Source: Manihot esculenta
Taxonomy: Eukaryota > Streptophyta > Magnoliopsida > Malpighiales > Euphorbiaceae
Assembly: GCF_001659605.2 (NCBI RefSeq)
Contig: NC_035177.2
Coordinates: 7,348,780-7,412,779, forward strand
Direction: 5' to 3'
Length of the DNA: 64,000 nt
Shown: piece by piece, positions 23,460-34,659 of the stretch
Position numbering within the stretch: position 1 is the first letter of the stretch
How the letters are laid out: every line of letters begins with the position of its first letter
The notes under the pieces: model-generated
The model's input: the letters and a program-made list of their open reading frames with translations, nothing else
Told to the model about the DNA's origin: nothing
Databases searched by the model: none
Position numbers and translations under genes: made by a program

Positions 23460-24250
23460 CAGGTTTAGAGTGTCAAACTTGTTTGTTCGATAGTATAACT
23501 GTCGAAAAAGCAAGTTGGACACTCATAGTGCTCAACATCTAGCTATTTAATATTTTGAGTGTCGAACAATTAGCTCCAATGCATGGAGCTTATATGGCTG
23601 ACACATTGAGTCCGTCCAACACCAAGGCTGCTTTCGCGTCCCTCCTTCTTTGGTACTGGACTCCTCTAATAACTTCTAGAATATTCGAGCTAGACTAGGC
23701 TGTTCGAGCTTTCCTTGCTACCATGCTTTGCAATCCAATCCAATCTTAAGTTCTTGTCTAGCCCTTGGCCAAGTCGGTCTAGGTGATGTAATTCCACGCT
23801 TATGGGCTTTCGAGTACTTCTTTGCCCCATTCAGGTCTCTCGAGTATCTAGGCTACCTCTTATTTTATCCAGGCCCTGCCACCGAGTATTTGAGTGTCCG
23901 AACTACTTGCACACGGTCTTCATTATTCGTCCGATATGTCATCTTGCTTGCCAACTCGTCCACCTAGCAGGTCCTTCTTTTCAGCAAGTCGGCTCGCCAG
24001 CAGGTCATCTCGTCAGCGCCAATATCAAAGTACTTCAATGGCCTGTTTCGCAAAAAACTTTTAAAATTTTCGAGAGTGATGGAAGAGCTGACACCTTAAG
24101 TGCCGAACATATTATATATATAGTTTCCGTGTGCTGATATAGCACGAGAGCTAGTTGTTCAAAACTCAAAATATTGAACAACTAAGTGTTCGATATTATA
24201 AGTGTCGAACAATTAAGTATTTAGTTAATCGACACATAAATATTGAGTTT
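23460..24250. other. unidentified GC-richer block bounded by GTTCGA...TCGAAC repeats
   Basis: Composition changes sharply from the surrounding AT-rich DNA. Related imperfect palindromes occur near both edges: GTTCGATAGTATAACTGTCG at about 23484 and GTTCGATATTATAAGTGTCG at about 24190, with a GTGTCGAACAATTAGC variant near 23562. No protein homology is seen. It may be a decayed transposon whose subterminal repeats are these palindromes. Confidence 0.35.
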
Positions 24251-24483
24251 GCTTGTTTTACGGTAATCAAGTAAGCTTAATACTTTAAATTCAAAAAATA
24301 AATTTCGCCACACATGACTTGAAAATAATTTTTTAAATTAGGATTGATTTAAAATAAAGCTCTCACATGCGGTTAATAATATCATTAGCTTGGTGAAATT
24401 GATACGGAAGCATCGAAGGGCATTCTCGTACACATTGAAATTAAAAGGCACACGCAGCAGCCTAAGACCATTCTCCGTCCTCT

Positions 24484-24520
24484 TCTCTCTCCTTTCTCTC
24501 TCCTTTCTCTCTCTCTCGGG
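24484..24520 (+). repeat. CT-rich microsatellite in the XTH promoter
   Basis: CTCTCTCCTTTCTCTCTCC-type tract 30-70 bp upstream of the TATA motif, of the pyrimidine-patch kind often seen near plant core promoters. Confidence 0.6.
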
Positions 24521-24553
24521 AGAAAATATTCAACAATCTCAATCATTTTTCCT

Positions 24554-24562
24554 GTATATATA
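24554..24562 (+). promoter_or_regulatory. probable TATA box of the XTH gene
   Basis: TATATATAG, about 62 bp before the ATG at 24624. It is placed well for transcription to start near 24590 and give a short 5' leader. Confidence 0.6.
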
Positions 24563-24623
24563 GAAAAGCTTGCAAGGAAAGCCAAAATTGAAGGATTGAG
24601 GTAGAGAAAAATTAAGGAGAAAG

Positions 24624-26788
24624 ATGAAGAAGAAGAGAATGGATTGTGGGCCATCATCAGGGTCTCATCTCTTTGTTTTCTTATTTAGCCTCATCATTTC
24701 TGTTGGGAATGCAGCTTTCAACCTCACCACCATATCCTTCGATGAGGGTTACGCCCCTCTTTTCGGCGACGGCAATCTCGTTCGTTCTCCTAACGGCAGA
24801 AGCGTCCGTCTCCTCCTCGACCGCTTTACAGGTATATCTTATTTCCCCTTATTAGTATATATACGATGACGACGACCACAACGACCGATGATTTTCCTGG
24901 AAAATTTTTCAGGTTCCGGTTTTATTTCCTCGAAAATGTACAAATATGGATTCTTCAGCGCCAACATCAAACTGCCAGCGTATTATACTGCCGGTATATG
25001 TGTTGCCTTCTATGTAAGTCATCCATTTTCTTTCATTACTATTATTTTCTTGTGCCTTTTATTTTCTCATGATTTTCCAATGGATAAGTAAATCTTTTCA
25101 ATTTATTTTTATTAAGAAACCCATGAAATAGAGAATATATTTGATGCAAATTCTTATATGCACAACGAGAATATGCATCTCACTCATGAAAAATTAAATT
25201 TTCATTAAATTATGATGAGTTGAGGACCTAGCATGCAGTCCAGTTTTTACTAGAGTTATTGATTAATTATGATGATTAGTATGTGATTTCTCTATTAGTA
25301 ATATATAAAAAAAATCTGAATATATTCTTTGTATATATAATAATTATGTTATATTTTAAGAATTTTTTTGTTAAAATTTTATTTAGTAGTATATATGTAC
25401 AACACAGGTGATATTGTATATTGTGAATGCAGACGTCAAACGCAGACGCGTTCGAGAAGACACATGATGAACTAGACTTTGAGTTTTTAGGAAACATTGG
25501 AGGGAAGCCATGGAGATTTCAGACCAACTTGTATGGAAACGGTAGCACTAGCCGTGGTAGAGAAGAGAGATACCGATTATGGTTCGATCCCTCCAAAGAG
25601 TTCCATAGGTACAGCATTCTTTGGACCGAAACCCATGTCATGTAAGCTCTCTCTCTCTTCTTTCTTTCTTTCTTTCTTGCAGTATAAGTTATCTTGTCTT
25701 GTAGATATGTATGAGTTGAAGTCAGAATTTGGTATTTCCTAATTTCAACCTAAATGGGTTGTTTTTGTTTGACCCAACAAGATACCTAAAAGAAAAGGAG
25801 TTGGCGTGTGGGAAATTTATATAACTAGTGGACAAGACTGAGTTATGCAAAGATAATGCTTTAAGCTGACTTTTAGGACACATTTGCTTTCAAGAAAATG
25901 CTATTTTCGCCTAAAACGTAGCCTGATTTTGTGTTTCTTTTGTTCAGGATCGATATGTTAGGTCGTTTAGGATTGGTGTTGAGAAAAATATTTTTCAAAT
26001 TAATTAATTAGAAGTTATTATAAAATAATTTAAAATTAAATTTGATAAATTTCAATCGTAAAAACACTAAAACTTTTCCAAACCCTTTTTTTAATAACAT
26101 TTGAAATTGTATTTTTTTTTTAATATAATTGACTCTCGAACTACAATGCTGAATAGACGCTCAGATTGCTATAGTTATTTTCTTTTAAATATTTTTGACT
26201 TCTTATCAATTTATATCAATTTTGTAAATTATAAAAATTTGTATGTCGTGTATTTTTAGATTCTTCATTGACGATGTTCCAATTAGAGAGGTTGTACGCA
26301 ACGATGCAATGGGTAGTGAATATCCATCAAAACCAATGTCTTTATATGCCACGATATGGGATGCCTCAAATTGGGCTACTTCAGGTGGCAAGTATAAAGT
26401 TAACTATAAGTATTCACCATTTGTGTCTGAATACAAGGATCTAGTCTTAGAAGGTTGCCCTATCGACGCTATTCAGCAAATTTCGACGGTTGCCACTTGC
26501 TCGGAGGCTAATGCACGACTAAAGTCTGCCGATTATAATATCATCACTCGCAAGCAACGTCTTGCTATGCGTAGATTTCGTCAACATTTTATGTACTATT
26601 CGTATTGTTATGATATATTACGGTATCCTGTGCCACCACCGGAATGTGTTATTGATTTTGATGAGAAGGAAAGATTTAAAGATACTGGAAGGTTGAAGTT
26701 TGGTGGTAGCCACCAAAGCCACAAACATCGATCAAGGCGCCGGAGCAAAAATCATATTGTTTCTAATGTTGATGATCCCATTATGTGA
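24624..26788 (+). CDS. XTH: xyloglucan endotransglucosylase/hydrolase, group III (XTH27-30 type)
   Basis: A GH16 wall enzyme that cuts xyloglucan and rejoins it to another chain or to water in the apoplast. Four exons (24624-24831, 24913-25013, 25433-25641, 26260-26788) with GT-AG introns join to 1047 nt, 348 residues plus stop, a normal length. In order: a hydrophobic signal peptide to about residue 31 (cleavage near VGNA-A), a GH16 domain with catalytic HDELDFEFLGN in exon 3 (Glu116 nucleophile, Asp118, Glu120 acid/base), an NGST glycosylation site at Asn139, IDDVPIREV and YATIWDASNWATSGGKYK, then an XET C-terminal domain with conserved Cys (YYSYCYD, PPPEC) and a basic tail. The Leu in DELDFEFLG and the shifted glycosylation site fit group III. 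The first ATG is used; Met6 is an alternative. It appears intact and is the only clear host gene here. A Cys in AGICVAFY, where relatives usually have Val, is unusual. Confidence 0.93.
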
Positions 26789-27095
26789 CATCAAATTAAT
26801 TATATAGCCATGTAAATTATGTTTTTTAATATGTAAAAAATATGGATCTAATAACATAAATTTGGTGATGATATTATTTCTTGCTTTGTTTATCACTTAT
26901 GTTATTTGTAACTAGTCTTCGTAGAAGTTACCTTTTTCTACTAAATGATTAAAACCATCTATTTGGTACACTAAAAAACAACATAAATGAGGTTTAAAAG
27001 CTTATATATATAACTTTTCAGCTACTAAACCCATTTAATATCCCTACATTTAAAAGTATTTGGGGAAGTGCAACTACCATATGTTAAAATGGATA
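26789..27095. other. XTH 3' flank
   Basis: AT-rich sequence downstream of the stop, including AATTATATAGCC and ATATGTAAAAAATATGG stretches that could hold the poly(A) signals. No gene seen. Confidence 0.5.
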
Positions 27096-27390
27096 CACTA
27101 TGAGAAAAATGTTCAGTAGCGAAAGAAAAATTTATTGTTAAATATTAAAAACTGGTTGTTGAAAATCATTAAAGTTTATTTTATTTGATCGTTATGTTTT
27201 CGTTAGATATTTCATCGTTAAAATTTTTTAATAAAGATATTTTACATTAGTTGTTAATGCTAATTACGGTGATACTATAATCCGTTGTTAAAATCATAAC
27301 AATAACGACAAGTTTATCCTTCGTTAATGATAATTAATATGATCGTAAAAAATTTAATAACGACAATGAAATTTCATATCATCATACCAA
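27096..27390. mobile_element. CACTA-like transposon remnant
   Basis: Begins CACTATGAGAAAAATG followed by TTCAGTAGCGAAAG. It then has repeated TTGTTAAA / CGTTAAA / AACGACAA words, resembling the terminal and subterminal repeats of plant CACTA elements. No second terminus or 3-bp duplication was identified, so this is a tentative one-ended remnant. Confidence 0.4.
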
Positions 27391-27587
27391 TGTTGGTTCA
27401 TCTATAATCTCAAGAACAAAAAAGCTCTTATTGACAAAGGAAGTCTAACCGAAGATATTTTTTCTTTATGGGACAATGAATCTCTTGCTGAGTACTCTAT
27501 AAATAATTTATGGGTTCTTTTATTGGTTTTATTGTTGGGATTTTAATTGGGACGTTTATTAGATTTTTACTTATAATATAATGAAGT

Positions 27588-27711
27588 TAGAAATCATCTG
27601 CACTCACAGACTTAGCTTGATAGTAAGTGCATCTGAATAAATCTAACAGATTTCATGTTCTACTCTCTCAATCTCCAATCTCCATTTAAAAAAAAAAATA
27701 GAAATCATTTG
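27588..27711 (+). mobile_element. short tRNA-derived SINE with 13-bp target duplication
   Basis: The body 27601-27698 contains TTAGCTTGATAGTAAGTG, close to an RNA polymerase III A box, and ATTTCATGTTCTACTCTC, close to a B box. It ends in an A-rich tail (27688-27698). The flanks TAGAAATCATCTG (27588-27600) and TAGAAATCATTTG (27699-27711) are a direct repeat with one mismatch, as expected for LINE-style insertion. At under 100 bp it is short for a plant SINE. Confidence 0.65.
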
Positions 27712-28185
27712 ATATGGATGATTTCAAGTTAAAACACTGGTATCAATTATTGTATTTGGCTTTTTTTTCTCCAATTCTGTGTAAGTTTAAATCATATTTA
27801 ATTTGTTTCTTCTTTAAATCAGATGAACTATCGATGATCATCATGATAGGTCTACTGCTGTTGGGATTCACAGGCTTTGCATTTGTAAGTTTTGTACCAG
27901 CAAACTCAAGGAACATGTCGTAAGTCTTTAGAAGAGGAAAAACACCCAGCAACATAGGAATAAAGTACTCCTTTCCATTGTCTTTTATAAGTCTCTTAAG
28001 TAGCTCCCCTCATCTTTGTTTTCATTTCTGCTTCATTCTTCCTACTGTTCTGGTATAGTTTTTCAATAGTGATAAAGGATTGATTAGACTCTGCTAATAG
28101 TTTTAATCAATATCATTTGGTTAAGACGATATACAAAAAAACGATAGGTTGGAAGCCAAAAAGTCTTATTAAAATTATTCAAAGA
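27712..28185. other. intergenic DNA, nothing recognised
   Basis: A 69-codon frame at 27714-27923 ends in a hydrophobic run followed by GTAAGT. No family is recognisable and no supporting exon is seen nearby. Confidence 0.5.
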
Positions 28186-28596
28186 AACTTCTCATGTGGC
28201 AAAACAGTTTTTCCAGGAGGTTGTTCGCTTACATGGTGTCCCTAAGACCATTACTTCTGATAGAGATGTGAAGTTTCTAGCTCACTTCTGGGTGACTTTA
28301 TGGAAACATTTTGAAACTGAATTTCGATACAGCAGTGCTGCACATCCCCAAGCTGATGGACAAACTGAAGTGGTGAACCGCACGCTTGGCAATCTTCTGC
28401 CCTGCATCTGCAGGAATAAGAAAACTGCTTGGGATCTTGCTCTTGCCCAAGCATAGTTTGCTTATAACAGTACTGTCCATAGCTCCACAAAGATGTCACC
28501 GTTTGCTGTTGTGTACAGGAAAGTCCCAGCGCATACAGTTGATCTTATTGTCCTTCCCACAGGTTCTCACAACAGTATTGCAGCAAGCAACTTGGC
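28186..28596 (+). pseudogene. Reina-like chromovirus integrase, middle part
   Basis: Reads [19 protein letters not shown], then SDRDVKF with the second catalytic Asp and [16 protein letters not shown] with the Glu. These are followed by a TAG at 28454-28456 where relatives have Glu (before FAYNST). The reading continues to the Tekay solo LTR, whose TSD TTGGC (28592-28596) splits a codon. The upstream half of the element (gag, protease, RT, RNase H and the integrase zinc finger) is missing. A dead fragment. Confidence 0.85.
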
Positions 28597-30869
28597 TGTA
28601 ATACCCGGCTAGACTCTGGTATCGGAATTCCTACCGTCTGGTGGAATCTCGGATGTCGGAAACCTCTAAAAGGGTAAAATCATATTTTCATAAAATGTTT
28701 TAATGTATTTTATGGTTTTAAATAAAAAGAAAATGAGTTTTTTGCATGAAATCAACCTTGGAGGAAGACCCAGGTTCGGCCGCCGAAAGTCAAGTTCGGC
28801 CGCCGAAAGTCAAGTTCGGCCGCCGAAAGTCAAGTTCGGTCGCCGAACATGCATGCACTTCGGGAGTGCTTTAGGCCCCCGAAGGCATAAGTGAGGGAAG
28901 TCCAGGTTCGGCCGCCGAACCTCATGTTCGGTCGCCGAACATTGCATGGATGCGGAGGCACGTTCGGCCCCCGAATGTGGCCTGGCCAGCCACCTATAAA
29001 GGGGTCCCTTAGCCGAAACGGGCAAGCTTTTCTCCCCATTTTCGGCCAAGGTGAGCTCTCTGCCGTCCCTCGCCAATCTTGAGTCTTTCCTTCAATTCTT
29101 TCATGATTTTTTACAAGTTTTACCTTTGTTTTGAAGATTTTGAGCATTTAAGCAAGTTTTGAGGCTTGGAAGACTCAAGAGCTCTTTCCCTTGGTTCTCC
29201 AAGTTTAGGTCGTCTCTCTCTCGATCTTTAAGAGGTAAGAGTCGATCTTGAGCTTATATTATGTTTTAAGTAAGTTTTATGAAGTTCTTTGGGTAGAAAT
29301 GCATGTTTAGGTTATGGTTAGTTTTATGGGTTATGTTGATGTTTTGAACAATGTATGTTATTTGTGGGTGTTTGATGTGTTGTAGTTGGGGTTTAGGATA
29401 GTTTGAGACCCCTAGGTGATAATGTATGAATGTATGCATGTTTTGGTTAAGTTGGATTGCATGATTGAAGGTTTGGGAGGCAAATGGGCATGTTTGAGCC
29501 GAGTTTCTGCCATTTAGGAGAAACCAGGTTCGGCCGCCGAACCTGCCAGTGAGGCAAGCCTTTCGGCTGCCGAAGCCTGCCCCCGAAAAGAGACTTTCGT
29601 CTCTATTGGGCACTTTCGGCCGCCGAAAGTGCCGCCGAACCTACATGACTTTCGGCTCTGGAAGGACTTTCGGCCGCCGAACCTGCCGCCGAAGGTGCCC
29701 TGTTCAGCCTTCCTTTGCATGTTTTCTATGTATGTTTTGAGATGTCTTAGGGGGTTTTTGGGGAGAATTTCAGAGTCATGTTTATGTATGTTAAGTCCCT
29801 CATTTGAGTCCACCTGTGTAGGTTTGGACCCGAGGAACCGAGGACCCCAGTAGTGAGTCAGCTGCTTCTGTGTCTGTTAGAGCTCCAGCCAGAGGTGAGT
29901 GGAATATAACTCCTTTATTTTAAAAGTAATGAAATTTTAGCACGTTCATGCATCATGAATGCCATGTTATATATTAGGATGTTTGCATTAGAATTCACGA
30001 ATATGTTGCATTGCATAATATGTTGATGATGTGGATGAATGTTGGATGATCCTTTAGTCCTTGTATGATATGATATGATGATGATACGGTACGGAAGTCC
30101 AGTGAGGCCCATTCTACGCCCCTGGCACTATGTAAGGGAAAGACCAGCGAGGCCCATTCTACGCCCCTGGCACAGTTGGACCATGTTATGTTATGTTATG
30201 TAAGGGAAAGACCAGCGATGCCCATTCTACGCCCTTGGCACAGTTGGACCATGTAGAGGACTATTGGTGACAAATTCATCCTTGATGTGATTACTTGTGA
30301 TGTGATGCATTCCATTATAGCATATGTTTTAAATGTTTTCTTATTCTGCTCACTGGGCTCTAGTAGCTCACCCCACTCCCTTTACCCCCAGCTTTGCAGG
30401 TACAGGGTAGACCAGGAGGTCAGCAAGAGTAAAGTCAAGTTTAATGTAATAGCTAGATGTGGACATGATAAATGATGTATGTTATGTAAGAATTGAACAG
30501 TCAGCTTATGTAATGATGATATTGAGGATTAGATTTGTGCTTGACCATATGTGTATGTTATCCCTTTGAGTACATGATCTTCTATTGATGTTTATGTAAA
30601 CCAAACTTAATATATGTTATGTTATGTTACCCCATTGGAGCTTTCGATGAGGACTCCAATGAGGGGTTGATGCCTATGTTATGAATAGTGCATGCACAGG
30701 TTGAGTTTGGTGAATGAAAAGAAAAGTTTAAAATTTTTATGTATGTTGTTGATCATGTATGGGATTAAACAGGTTTACAGGATGTATGTCAGGCTTGCTA
30801 CGGGTCCCGGCGGCCTTATGTCGATCTGGATCCTAGCGCCGGTAGCGGTCCGATTTTCGGGTCGTTACA
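28597..30869 (+). mobile_element. Tekay solo LTR (TSD TTGGC)
   Basis: 2273 bp, TGTAATACCCGG to GTCGTTACA, flanked by TTGGC at 28592-28596 and 30870-30874. It holds four tandem 20-bp units at about 28775-28847 (TTCGGCCGCCGAA three times, then TTCGGTCGCCGAA), a CCTATAAAGG TATA motif at 28991-29000, CCAG...CTGG repeats at 30090-30260 and the conserved splice-like set (GT at 29235, AG at 29821, GT at 29895, AG at 30399). Confidence 0.94.
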
Positions 30870-31265
30870 TTGGCAAAGCTGCACGTGGATGTCTTCAAAA
30901 AGGTACAACAATGCCTTACAGAAGCCAATGACAAATATAAAGCTATAACTGATAAACATAGGCGTTTCAGGTTCTTCAATATCGGTGACCAAGTTATGAT
31001 GTATTTACGCAAGGAGCGTGAAGGAGGACAAAAAAAGATTGATGCTAAGAAGATTGGTCCATTCCGGATCATTCAAAAGATTAATGACAATGCCTATGTT
31101 CTTGACCTCCCACATGAGATGAAAATTTTCAAGACATTTAACGTGGCGGATCTATTTCAGTACTACCCTGCTGATGAAAACTCAAGGTCGAGTTCATTAC
31201 AAGTGGAAGGGAATGACATGGAGAAATTAGTCTTGGACTTTATGGTAGACTGGGACCGGGCCTAA
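30870..31265 (+). pseudogene. Reina-like integrase C-terminal part
   Basis: Resumes in the same phase after the solo LTR. It reads [12 protein letters not shown], a basic linker, the GPF-type motif [16 protein letters not shown], and [11 protein letters not shown], with a stop at 31263-31265. No chromodomain follows. The reading frame matches across the TTGGC duplication. Confidence 0.85.
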
Positions 31266-31344
31266 CTTTTGCTGCCGACGTTCGATGGAGACCCATGATA
31301 GCTTTTCAAAAAGGGAATTTCGAGATGCACGACTTTTAAAAGTG

Positions 31345-31635
31345 TGATGAGGATCGTTAGCCTGGCCACAAAGCTCGATATGGAAATTCCATCGTTTAGG
31401 GAGTTAATTTTGCATTTTTATTATTTTATGGATATTTTAGGAATTTTCATAATTTTGCATATTAGGGTTTTGTTTTTATTATAAATAGTTTCCCCTGGCT
31501 ATTAGAAACTCACTTTTCAATCTTTGAGGAATTTCAATAAGACTTTTCGTCTTCTAGCCTATCTTTTCTCTTATTTCGTCTTAGTCAAATGATATTGGTC
31601 AAAACTCCTGATGGAGTCTAAATAGTCCTTTATCA
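31345..31635 (+). repeat. short LTR of the Reina-like element, followed by a primer-like site
   Basis: TGATGAGGATCG to TTTATCA, 291 bp, directly downstream of the integrase and a purine run. The short length suits Reina. It holds TTATAAATAG near 31480. It is followed by ATTGGTATCAGATC (31637-31650), a one-base variant of the initiator-Met primer site. That suggests this LTR once also served as the 5' LTR of another copy. Confidence 0.7.
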
Positions 31636-31639
31636 GATT

Positions 31640-31800
31640 GGTATCAGATCTGAATCAGTTCTTGTGATGGCAGGCTCCTTTGTGGCAGATTCAGTGGTGG
31701 CTTGCTCCCAAAGTTGGGTTGCTTGTCTCCCAAGTCGCTTGATTGTACGCTCAATTTCTGGATCATAAGGTAGAGTTTCCTTGTGTCCAAATCTGGTCAT
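31640..31800 (-). pseudogene. Athila/Tat-type gag N-terminus
   Basis: From the ATG at 31800 the minus strand reads about 50 codons starting MTRFGHKETLPYDPEIERT, an Athila-style Gag opening, 28 bases from its primer site. Its distal end merges with the Reina-like leader somewhere in 31636-31700; the exact junction is not clear. Confidence 0.6.
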
Positions 31801-31828
31801 GAAAGAAAAATAAATTAGTTAAATCAAC

Positions 31829-31846
31829 TCCCCGGCAACGGTGCCA
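31829..31846 (-). promoter_or_regulatory. Athila/Tat-type primer-binding site
   Basis: TCCCCGGCAACGGTGCCA is the complement of TGGCACCGTTGCCGGGGA, the form used by Athila/Tat elements. It lies five bases from the LTR at 31852 and shows that this LTR is the 5' LTR of a minus-strand element. Confidence 0.88.
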
Positions 31847-31851
31847 ATTTT

Positions 31852-33715
31852 TGACTGTGCGGTTGTCGAAACCGGTCAAAAATAACCTTTTTGGTTATCA
31901 ACAATTTTACAACTGTAGATAGTGGCAAAAGGATCGAATCCACAGGGAATTGCTACTTACCTATTGACAGGAGCGGTTGTCGAAGCCGGTCAAAAATAAC
32001 CTTCTTGGTTACCTACAATTACAACTGTAGATAGTGGTGAAGGATCAAGACCAATAAAGCCAATTGAAAACACAAGTGAAAGCAAGTAATCACAAACAGG
32101 ACAAAAGTAAAGTGCAAGGAAAGTAAAAAAAGGGGGGTTTTGAGATGATTTGACTAACAACTATTGTAAGCAATTAAAACAGCAAGTAATTAAAATAAAA
32201 CAAGAAATCAATAAGAGAAAGGTCTAGTTGAAGATATGGATCCACTTTGGTTGTTTGGGTTGATCATTGAAACATGGTTATCTTGATTGATTCAATAGGT
32301 TGGTTATGGGGGTGGAAGACGCTTCTCACCACCATGTCTTTCCTTATGAACAAACTGATTAGGGAACGTCCTCTAACCAATTACTAATCAACAAATTGCC
32401 AAGGAACGTCCTTGGGCCATAGGCATCAAAACAATTGCCAATTGCATGAAGAACAAGAAAGATCCAAACCCTAACTACTTAAACGCATGAGATGATGTTA
32501 GATCATGCAATTCCTTGGATTTTTACACCAAGTGTTCTATGGACAGAATATTTCCAGCAATTACGGACTAACAAATATCCTAATCCAACAATCAATTAAC
32601 TTTGCAATCAAGAATCAAGTGGCCAATTTGATCAAAACAACAAAGCAATCTTAGAATTAAGCATCAATTGCATGAATATTGAATAAAATCAAAGATAAAA
32701 GTTTCTATTTAGATCTCACAACCCTTTAAACAACCTTAGTTTCAACCAATCCTCAACTAGAAAAAGGGTTTCAGCCACTCATGGCTGAACCAAAACAGAA
32801 AATAGATGAAAAGAAAGCAAGAAGATGAAGAACTAAGGTGGAGAAGGGGCTGCCCTTGCTTGGCCGAATTTGGGAGGATGAATTCTGTCTCTTCTTGTGT
32901 TCTTGAGGCCTTTAAATAGGTGTTGAGAGGCTGCCCAAGGTCCCTTGACAGCTCATGGATCTTTTAGAGACTTCCTAAAGTGCCCTTGGTTGAACATGTG
33001 CCTTCTTTGTGCATGTGCTAAGGCAAAAACGTGGAGCATGTTTTGAATTGCAAGTGGGGGCTCTTTGGTCTTTTAATTACTGCTCAAGATCTTCAAGATG
33101 TTACCTAAAGAGTTAAGAGGCTGCCCATGCACTAATAAGGAAGGTGGAGCCTCCTTTTGAATTTTGAATTTTGAATGTGCATGGCATGAAGTGGGAAACA
33201 TGTGATCTTCAAGATTTGGCTTCTTGAATGAGCTAGATCTTGAAATCCAATATCTGAATATAAATCTTGGAGACTTGAATTTCAAAATACTTTCCTTCTT
33301 TGGCTCTTCAATTATGGCAACTTGAGATATGGCTTCTTGAATAAGGAAAAGACAACTTGCTGATTTGAAATTTGAATTTCAAATGGCTTTGGCTGAATGT
33401 TCTTTCCTTCTTTGCCACTTTCCTTATTTAGAACTTTCCATATTTAGCTTGACTTGATTTCAACTTGGCAGGCTTGCTCTCTTTTGCTCCAAATAAGGCA
33501 GTTTTAGAGGTATTTTCTCCAGAATGTCCTTTTACACCATTTTCTGCAAAATAATATTAAAAGCACTAAATTAAGCAGAAATCATGTAAATATTCATCAA
33601 TAATATTAATATAAAATGGACTAAATTATGCTCTATCACCTATTTTCCTTATTAAGACCAAGTAAGTAAACTGAAAGTAAGTAAACTGAAGCTAAAATAA
33701 AAAGAGAAAGTAAGT
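31852..33715 (-). repeat. Athila-type 5' LTR, fragmented, split by a sibling LTR
   Basis: The piece 31852-31964 begins TGACTGTGCGGTTGTCG and ends at CCTAT. The same LTR resumes after 33643 (TTTCCTTATTAAGACC) and fades out at about 33715, where plus-strand Athila protease begins. The interruption is the solo LTR at 31965-33638. Only about 190 bp of the original LTR remains. Confidence 0.8.
31965..33638 (-). mobile_element. Athila-type solo LTR nested in a sibling LTR (TSD CCTAT)
   Basis: 1674 bp, from TGACAGGAGCGGTTGTCG to TTATGCTCTATCA, with CCTAT at 31960-31964 and 33639-33643. Same family and orientation as the LTR it entered. Confidence 0.9.
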
Positions 33716-33716
33716 T

Positions 33717-34378
33717 TAGGTGAAGTTGTTACTGCAGTTATTAAAAGAGAACTCCCTACTAAATGCAAAGACAAAGGTATGTTTGCAATTTCATGCAAAA
33801 TAGGGAACGTTGGAATTAAGAAAGCCATGTGTGATCTTGGTTTATCCATAAATGTCATGCCTTTCTCCATCTATAAATCTCTGAATGCATGTGCATTGAA
33901 AGACACAAGAGTTGTGATACAATTAGCTGATAGATCTGTAGTATACCCCATAGGTATTCTAGAAGATGTGTTAGTTCAAGTAGACGAACTTGTCTTTCTT
34001 GTAGATTTTTATGTGATTGATACTAAGGAAGACAGTTGCAATGCTAGTTCTGACATCCTTCTTGGACGTCCTTTCTTGAGTACTGCTAGGACTAAGATTG
34101 ATGTGCATGATGGTACTCTCACTATGGATTTTGAAGGGGAAGTCATTAAATACAATGTTTATGATGCTATGAAATATCCACATGATATATCCCCTGTTTA
34201 TGGTCTTGATATTGTTGACTGCTTGAGCCAGGACATTTTTAATGAAAATCAAGATTGTATTCTGAATAATGATCTTTGCAGGAATGAAAGCCAGAAAGAA
34301 CCAAAACTGAAGGAGACAGTCTGTAGCGTCCAACAGGTAGTTTGCAGTCAAGCACAGAACGAAGAAAGCTCTGTTTAA
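33717..34378 (+). pseudogene. Athila/Tat-type Gag end and aspartic protease
   Basis: Plus-strand frame (open from before the ATG at 33779) reads ELPTKCKDKG, then CKIGN, CDLGLSINVMP, and ILLGRPFLSTARTKIDV. This is the retropepsin-like layout of Athila protease. The active-site triad region DLGAS is DLGLS here, an Ala to Leu change next to the catalytic Asp. The frame ends at 34376-34378. RT and RNase H, which should follow, are absent. Confidence 0.82.
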
Positions 34379-34659
34379 AGAGACTTTGCACAGACTGAAG
34401 CCACTGCCTTTTGGCCACCGAACCCCATTTCCTTTCGGCTGCTGAACCTTGCTCCACAGCCTCCATCGCAAACTGAAAGCCTCTCAGACGCGTCCTTTCG
34501 GCTTCCTACGTAAGAGACCTCTTCCAATCAGCCTTTGCAGTTAGACCTTGCGCAAAAAGAAGCTTCTGAGTCCACTCCAATGCAAACACTCTTGCAACAC
34601 CATCCGAAATCTGAAGAGATTGAGAATGGCTTCTTTGTACAAATTCTCCATGCCCAAAC
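34379..34659 (+). pseudogene. linker left after loss of Athila RT and RNase H
   Basis: About 280 bp between protease and integrase. It includes TTTTGGCCACCGAACC and CTTTCGGCTGCTGAACC, relatives of the TTCGGC motif of the Tekay LTRs. No RT motif is present, so most of pol was deleted between about 34378 and 34660. Confidence 0.6.

Noticed and set aside
27714..27923. 69-codon frame with a hydrophobic end followed by GTAAGT, a possible exon
   Set aside because: No upstream or downstream exon, no recognisable family, and it sits between a SINE and a retroelement fragment. Too weak to call.
31637..31650. ATTGGTATCAGATC as proof of a complete second Reina copy
   Set aside because: It may be a true primer site, but the following sequence quickly becomes Athila-type gag on the opposite strand. 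Only a possible remnant can be claimed.
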